A DNA stretch of 10,727 nucleotides. Origin: an uncultured Actinomycetes bacterium. Lineage in GTDB: Bacteria; Actinomycetota; Actinomycetes; Nanopelagicales; Nanopelagicaceae. Of this stretch, positions 7,801 to 10,727 are shown one piece after another. The DNA is taken from NCBI GenBank assembly GCA_903832395.1, contig CAILBF010000173.1, positions 1-10,727 of the forward strand, given 5' to 3'. The notes under the pieces are model-generated. The model saw only the letters and a program-made list of their open reading frames with translations. It did not search any database and had not been told where the DNA came from. The stretch's first letter is position 1. Each line of letters opens with the position of its first letter. A program made the translations under genes and the position numbers.

Positions 7801-7997
7801 TAGGCACCGATGCAGCCGGTGCAACATTGCGTGCCCAACACGGCATTGATGTAGAGGCAGTTAAGAGCCAGTTGAATGGAATCGCTGACGGTATGGGCGC
7901 CGCTACTTTCTTTGCAACGATTAATAAGCGCTGTAAAGGCTGCCCAGTACGCAAATCCTGCCCAGTCCAGAGCGATGGACGGACGGTGATCTCATGA
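4896..7997 (+). CDS. adnA: AdnA, UvrD-like helicase / RecB-like nuclease subunit
   Basis: From GTG at 4896 the protein has 1033 residues. AdnA pairs with AdnB in a DNA end-resecting motor-nuclease, the actinobacterial counterpart of RecBCD/AddAB. The UvrD-type motor shows Walker A GGPGTGKTT (about 39-47), Walker B VDEFQES (about 251-257), motif V TVHSAKGREW (about 611-620) and motif VI HVALTRA (about 680). Motif III is degenerate: CADADSAVGRFRGA where GDPDQSIYxFRGA is usual. The C-terminal nuclease has VSPSGAESFVEC (about 795-806), a His in GSAIHAFA, GSVDRLE and VDFKTG with the D-x(n)-D-x-K triad (about 907-930), and QLASYQ. Cys in FVEC plus RCKGCPVRKSC (about 1013-1023) probably bind an Fe-S cluster. 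The frame stays open to ATG 4815, but VSTANFNLVR best matches where the family usually begins; TTG 4866 is an alternative. No strong ribosome site decides this. It overlaps adnB by four bases. Confidence 0.92.
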   Translation: MSTANFNLVRGTGKTPELTLSGDQSAAVTHRGSPLVILGGPGTGKTTVLIEAALARINDGQNPDSILLLTFGRERASELRDAIALRTTKTMFEPLARTFHSLAFSILKMKADKSDPEPILLSGPEQESYIKELLKGDIEDDYKEWPEDLHAALTTNGFARELRDLILRASERGIDPMQLEQLGISEGEKYWSAAAKFWQRYLNSMVMREISATDAKMRIDPSELVSRATLHLHNNPDVLAKLRARFSTIMVDEFQESDPAQRALLAALAGSHVIICADADSAVGRFRGADPDGLATALDPYRAREIVLSTVYRSGSAIFEVGHAYVQGFRGSPITRKRTCGNEKASAVAVHRFRSGAEEAAFIAHQFRSAHLREGISYSEMAVILRSPGLTASALRRAFAYVGIPVASELQALAGNPAIAPFLLLARVAIKAQPLNLDTAERLLMSEFGGADSISLRRIRRAMIAARAEGDERSGTQLLLDAITDGAVFIEGADFVVRVHELLEKARAVARNKSALADDLLWAIWDNALASDGQKLSDAWRTQSLRPGVRGAAADRDLDAMMQLFESAARYSERFPLSGPAAFIAEIATEDIAGDVITAKGVRPDFVEILTVHSAKGREWNVVAVAGLQEGTWPNLKARSSLLGAERLVERQRNPDIPRDQLDVIAANGLMQDEERLFHVALTRATHSLFVTAVQRDDEEPSAFFEAIEVMVNKTDVDEPVLTDVPRPITAPALVAELRSQLHGANAQDAAEILKALSENGIYLANTESWIGTVPLSSDAPVFDAEKEVVVSPSGAESFVECGVKWFLQNNGGTDGDSTAQVLGSAIHAFAAKMVQEPGTTKEDLITNLRSSWKLIDPESGWVSGSHLESAVTMLEKFVEYHSETTRTVVDAEMRFDVTLGRARIKGSVDRLEVEADGSLFIVDFKTGGSAISVKDAKENLQLASYQVGIAEGGFTQGKVSAGAELVYLGTDAAGATLRAQHGIDVEAVKSQLNGIADGMGAATFFATINKRCKGCPVRKSCPVQSDGRTVIS

Positions 7998-10727
7998 ACC
8001 TTGATGCTAAGTATTCTCCTGAGGAGATCATCGCCAAACTACAGGCTCACCCTAAGTTTGGTGCATCGATTAAGCCGATCACTAAACATCAATCCGCCAT
8101 TATCAGTAGCGTGCTAGAACCGTCAGTTGTGATTGCAGGTGCGGGCTCGGGCAAGACTGAAACGATGAGTAATCGCGTTCTCTATTTAGTTGCAAACGGC
8201 TTTGTCACTCCCAATCAAATCTTAGGACTAACTTTCACCCGCAAAGCTGCAGGCGAACTATCGGTACGTGTTCGCAAACGCTTGCGCCAACTTGCAGCTC
8301 TTCCTGAATTTAAGCACATCACAACCTCGACCACATCGGTGACGACGTATCACTCTTATGCCGGCAAGCTGCTGAGCGAACACGCAATTCGCTACGGAAT
8401 TGATGCAGACGCTGAACCTTTGGGGGAGGCTGCAATTTGGCAGATTGCATCTGATGTAGTTCGCAATTGGTCTGATGATTCCTATCGCAACCAAAGTGCA
8501 GTCAGTACGGTTATTAAGGATTTATTGGGACTTTCAAAGTTAATGCTCGAGCATCAAGTTAAGGCCGAAGATATTCAAGCAATTGGCGAAGATATCGTGC
8601 AACAGTTAGCACCGTTACATGGGGCACGCAATGATGAGGTTCGAGCAGTAGAACGTGCAATGCTTCAACGCAATTCGCTCTTACCAATGGTTGAAGCTTT
8701 TATGCAACGGCGCAAAATGGCTGGCGAGTTTTCCTTCGATGACCAGATGTCGTTGGCCGCCGATATCGCGCAAAACTTTAGCGATGTCGGAGTCCTAGAG
8801 CGCGGCAAATACAAAGTCGTCTTACTGGATGAGTATCAAGATACTTCTCAATCCCAAGTCCGCATGTTGTCATCTCTCTATGGCGCTGGACATCCAGTTA
8901 TGGCCGTGGGAGACCCATCGCAAGCTATTTATACGTGGCGCGGGGCCTCCGCCGGCACGATGGCATCTTTTAAAACATATTTCCCAAAGAGTGATTCACA
9001 AAAGGGAACTGCACAATTTACTTTGCCAACAACCTTCAGAAACGATGCGATGATTTTGGCTGCAGCAAATCGCATTAGCGATGAGATTAAGTCCGCTGGA
9101 GGACAGCAAGTCGTAGAGCTAGAGGCCCGTATTAATGCTGGAATCGGTGAGATTGCATATGGAATTTTTGAAACGATCGATGCCGAGGCCGCGGCAATTA
9201 CCGAGTACATAAAGGAAAACTGGAGCGCAACTTCGGGAAAGACTGCAGCAGTTCTAGTCCGAAAGCGCGCGCAAATTACTGCCATTGAAAGCGCTTTGCG
9301 TGAAGCGGGCCTACCGGTCGAAGTAATCGGTATCGGAGGGTTGATACATATCCCTGAGGTCGCAGATGTTGTATCGATGTTGAAAATTATCACCAACCCC
9401 GATGCTGGCTCTGCAGTTATGCGACATTTAACTGGGCCTCGCATCAACTTAGGTCCGCGCGATATTGCAGCCCTTGGTGCTTACAGTCGCGATCGAGCTA
9501 AAGCTCTGCATTCCGATTCAAAGAGTTTCATTAAGAAAATTGCAGCAGGTAATCCAGATCAGTTAGAGGCCGATGATCAGTTCGCTGGATCAATCATCGA
9601 TGCCCTTGATGAGATCAGCGGTGCGAAGAAAAGCGGCTTTAGCGATATTGGGTATCAACGTTTAGTTCGCTTTGCTAGTGACCTACGCCGTCTGCGTTCG
9701 CGTGCAGGTGGAGCAATAAGCGATTTAATTAGCGACATTGAAAGTTATTTAACGCTTGAGAGTGAGATAACTCTGCGCGACGGTTCACAAGCCGGCCGCC
9801 GTCACTTAGATCGCTTCCTAGATGAAGCGGCAAAGTTTGAACGAAGCGGAGGCACCGTTAGTGCATTTTTAGATTGGCTCGATGTGGCCGCCGATACCGA
9901 AGGCGGGCTAAAGGCTGGGGCACCTGAGATTCGCAGCGATGTGGTGCAGATTTTGACCGTCCATATGGCAAAAGGTGCCGAGTGGGATGTTATTGCAGTT
10001 CCTGGTTTGGCCGAAGGCACTTTTCCTGGCAACAATACAAATGATCCAGATAATTGGCTAAAGAACGAAAAACATATTCCTTTTGCCCTTCGCGGGGATG
10101 CGCGAGAGTTGCCGGAATTTTCTTTGCATGGAGTTACCAAAAACAGCGAGGCTGCAAAAGTAATCAAAGAGTTTGGCCGCCAGTGTGTTGAAAATATCAA
10201 AATGCGCGAAGAGATGCGCCTGGCTTATGTTGCAGTTACCCGGGCTAAATCACATTTAATATGTACGACTTCACGTTGGCGTGATGGCAGCAAAGCGGTT
10301 GAACCAAGTGAAATCTTTTACATGATTGCCGAAGTGGCAAGCGCACTCGGAGGACCCATGATTTCGGATGCACCTGCACCCGAGGATGGCGCAGAAAATC
10401 CAACGTTAGAAAATCCAATGACTGCCGACTGGCCCTTTGATCCATTGGGTTCTAGACGCACTGCCTTTGATGCAGCAGTTGAGCTAGTTAATAAGAGCGC
10501 CGTGCATTCACTCAAGGAAGTTAGCGATTCGCAAATCGCATCGTGGATTGAGGATGCACAAGCTCTCATTACCGAACATCATCAACGCTCTCATGGATCA
10601 ATACAGGTCCCACTACCACCGCGGCTTTCAACGTCAACGCTGATTGCTCTTGCCGAAAATCCACAGGAGTTAGCGCTCGACATTCGTCGGCCAATGCCAC
10701 GAGGTCAGGATCAATATTCAAGGCGTG
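7994..10727 (+). CDS. adnB: AdnB, UvrD-like helicase subunit of AdnAB (3' partial)
   Basis: ATG at 7994 overlaps the adnA stop as ATGA, and the frame then stays open to the window end: 911 complete codons plus one base. The UvrD-type motor is complete and canonical: Walker A GAGSGKT (49-55), motif Ia TFTRKAAGEL (80-89), Walker B LLDEYQDTS (about 277-285), motif III GDPSQAIYTWRGA (306-318), a TFRND motif IV, motif V TVHMAKGAEWD (655-665) and motif VI YVAVTRA (745-751). Near the edge STSTLIALAENPQELA marks the start of the RecB-family nuclease, whose catalytic residues lie beyond the window. With AdnB proteins of about 1,100 residues, roughly 180-200 residues are missing. In mycobacteria, as I recall, AdnB supplies the main motor, which fits the intact motifs here against the degenerate AdnA motif III. 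No clear ribosome site precedes the ATG, so coupling to adnA translation is likely. Two other UvrD paralogs (PcrA, UvrD2) were considered, but the pair structure and nuclease entry sequence favour AdnB. Confidence 0.92.
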   Translation, partial: MNLDAKYSPEEIIAKLQAHPKFGASIKPITKHQSAIISSVLEPSVVIAGAGSGKTETMSNRVLYLVANGFVTPNQILGLTFTRKAAGELSVRVRKRLRQLAALPEFKHITTSTTSVTTYHSYAGKLLSEHAIRYGIDADAEPLGEAAIWQIASDVVRNWSDDSYRNQSAVSTVIKDLLGLSKLMLEHQVKAEDIQAIGEDIVQQLAPLHGARNDEVRAVERAMLQRNSLLPMVEAFMQRRKMAGEFSFDDQMSLAADIAQNFSDVGVLERGKYKVVLLDEYQDTSQSQVRMLSSLYGAGHPVMAVGDPSQAIYTWRGASAGTMASFKTYFPKSDSQKGTAQFTLPTTFRNDAMILAAANRISDEIKSAGGQQVVELEARINAGIGEIAYGIFETIDAEAAAITEYIKENWSATSGKTAAVLVRKRAQITAIESALREAGLPVEVIGIGGLIHIPEVADVVSMLKIITNPDAGSAVMRHLTGPRINLGPRDIAALGAYSRDRAKALHSDSKSFIKKIAAGNPDQLEADDQFAGSIIDALDEISGAKKSGFSDIGYQRLVRFASDLRRLRSRAGGAISDLISDIESYLTLESEITLRDGSQAGRRHLDRFLDEAAKFERSGGTVSAFLDWLDVAADTEGGLKAGAPEIRSDVVQILTVHMAKGAEWDVIAVPGLAEGTFPGNNTNDPDNWLKNEKHIPFALRGDARELPEFSLHGVTKNSEAAKVIKEFGRQCVENIKMREEMRLAYVAVTRAKSHLICTTSRWRDGSKAVEPSEIFYMIAEVASALGGPMISDAPAPEDGAENPTLENPMTADWPFDPLGSRRTAFDAAVELVNKSAVHSLKEVSDSQIASWIEDAQALITEHHQRSHGSIQVPLPPRLSTSTLIALAENPQELALDIRRPMPRGQDQYSRR

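Overview
The window looks like chromosomal DNA from a streamlined, moderate-GC actinobacterium. The strongest evidence is the tandem adnA-adnB pair, the helicase-nuclease characteristic of Actinobacteria. It is backed by an actinobacterial-style TypA, tight gene packing, GTG starts and a base composition well below that of Streptomyces or Mycobacterium. A freshwater acI/Nanopelagicales-type lineage is a reasonable guess, not a demonstrated assignment.

Layout. (1) Positions 1-2120, plus strand: a thiol/sulfur redox operon. It holds a CoA-disulfide-reductase-type flavoprotein fused to a rhodanese domain (5' end outside the window), a 56-residue cysteine-rich protein, and a thioredoxin, with gaps of 25 and 3 bases. 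(2) 2121-2272: a short intergenic region. (3) 2273-4171, plus: typA (bipA), a ribosome-associated translational GTPase. (4) 4168-4781, minus: a two-gene toxin-antitoxin module with a ribbon-helix-helix-like antitoxin first, then a Doc/Fic-fold toxin. The toxin and typA are convergent and share the palindromic tetramer TTAA as both stop codons. (5) 4782-4895: a compact divergent control region with a perfect 18-bp palindrome next to a good promoter for the antitoxin. (6) 4896-10727, plus: adnA (complete) and adnB (3' end outside the window), overlapping by ATGA.

How the genes work together. The first operon can be read as a chain handling CoA disulfide or persulfide, sulfane sulfur and dithiols. 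AdnA and AdnB form the heterodimer that resects double-strand DNA ends, the actinobacterial counterpart of RecBCD/AddAB. The antitoxin probably represses its own promoter through the 18-bp palindrome. Because that site lies just upstream of adnA, it could also influence the repair operon. I see no CRISPR array, RNA gene, IS element or phage gene. The least ordinary points are the toxin-antitoxin module wedged between typA and adnAB, the degenerate helicase motif III in AdnA, and the small cysteine-rich protein.
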